Positions 63,917-64,000 of a DNA stretch of 64,000 nt are shown piece by piece (within the stretch, counting starts at the first letter, position 1; each line of letters opens with the position of its first letter). The notes beneath the pieces were generated by a model. The model had not been told where the DNA came from. It made no database searches and saw only the letters and a program-made list of their open reading frames with translations. Both the position numbers and the translations under genes were made by a program. Source of the DNA: Nitrosomonas sp. Nm84 (GTDB lineage Bacteria > Pseudomonadota > Gammaproteobacteria > Burkholderiales > Nitrosomonadaceae); the NCBI RefSeq assembly GCF_003201565.1, contig NZ_QJJP01000013.1, positions 28,533 to 92,532 of the forward strand. The letters run 5' to 3'.

Positions 63917-64000
63917 CTAAATGTCAAGCGGCAATCTGTGCGCTATTGATTAAATTATTTCTTTTTCTCAAAGTGTAATATACCTCTCTAGCGATATAAC
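63917..64000. other. window end beyond the IS fragment
   Basis: Eighty-four bases, AT-rich, with no recognisable gene or repeat. They may be the host sequence next to the broken IS end. Confidence 0.4.

Overview
The window looks like chromosome of a betaproteobacterium, most probably an ammonia oxidiser of the Nitrosomonas group. This rests on gene order (rpmF-plsX-fabHDG-acpP-fabF-mltG; DciA-M23-secA; petABC-sspAB; aroE-tonB-RNB nuclease), on the style of the protein sequences, on moderate GC content, and on a dispersed ~145 bp intergenic repeat. No amo, hao or rRNA gene is present, so the genus is inference. Almost everything is ordinary vertical chromosome; the only clear mobile-element remnant is at the right edge.

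Layout. 1-7.4 kb: the 5' part of radA, then surface-polysaccharide genes: rfbC and rfbA (dTDP-sugar supply), an ABC half-transporter whose ATPase motifs have decayed, a WbpM/CapD-type sugar 4,6-dehydratase and a WbpL/MraY-type lipid-carrier glycosyltransferase. 7.4-11.8 kb: a serine/alanine-glyoxylate aminotransferase, two lipoproteins (one with a His/Gly-rich tail), a small membrane hydrolase-like protein and a parvulin isomerase. 11.9-16.3 kb: an ABC ATPase / FtsX-type permease / AttH-CrtC lipocalin-like export module. 16.6-17.6 kb: a 35-codon membrane protein converging on a protoglobin gene, with large hairpins between them. 17.8-22.7 kb: an operon joining a secreted ankyrin protein, a glycerophosphodiesterase, a GlpD-type dehydrogenase and a FGGY kinase, which together would turn phospholipid head groups or glycerol into DHAP. 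22.9-28.9 kb: PgeF, a ZIP metal transporter, a DUF4019 protein, a three-domain glycosyltransferase and MltG.

28.9-35.8 kb is the fatty-acid/phospholipid synthesis cluster (fabF, acpP, fabG, fabD, fabH, plsX) with rpmF and yceD, facing a TTG-started maf gene. 35.9-43.4 kb is a CzcCBA-type heavy-metal efflux operon preceded by a small exported CzcI-like protein and followed by an exported beta-carbonic anhydrase. 43.5-54.3 kb, almost all on the minus strand: an unknown membrane protein, RlmKL, an S4 protein, a VF530 protein, an FMN reductase, a GIY-YIG protein, MgtE, AroE, TonB and an RNB-domain ribonuclease.

54.6-63.4 kb: DciA diverging from an M23 peptidase, secA, the complete cytochrome bc1 operon petABC, sspA-sspB and tRNA-Thr(TGT). 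The window ends in a truncated IS3-family transposase. Five copies (three fairly complete, one with a weak right end, one degraded) of a MITE-like repeat with terminal inverted repeats lie in intergenic gaps at about 7.5, 10.8, 23.8, 52.3 and 56.1 kb. I found no CRISPR array, prophage, toxin-antitoxin pair or obvious new defence system. The best candidates for something undescribed are the motif-decayed ABC protein, the MITE family, the 35-residue membrane protein beside protoglobin, and the secreted ankyrin protein heading the glycerophosphodiester operon.
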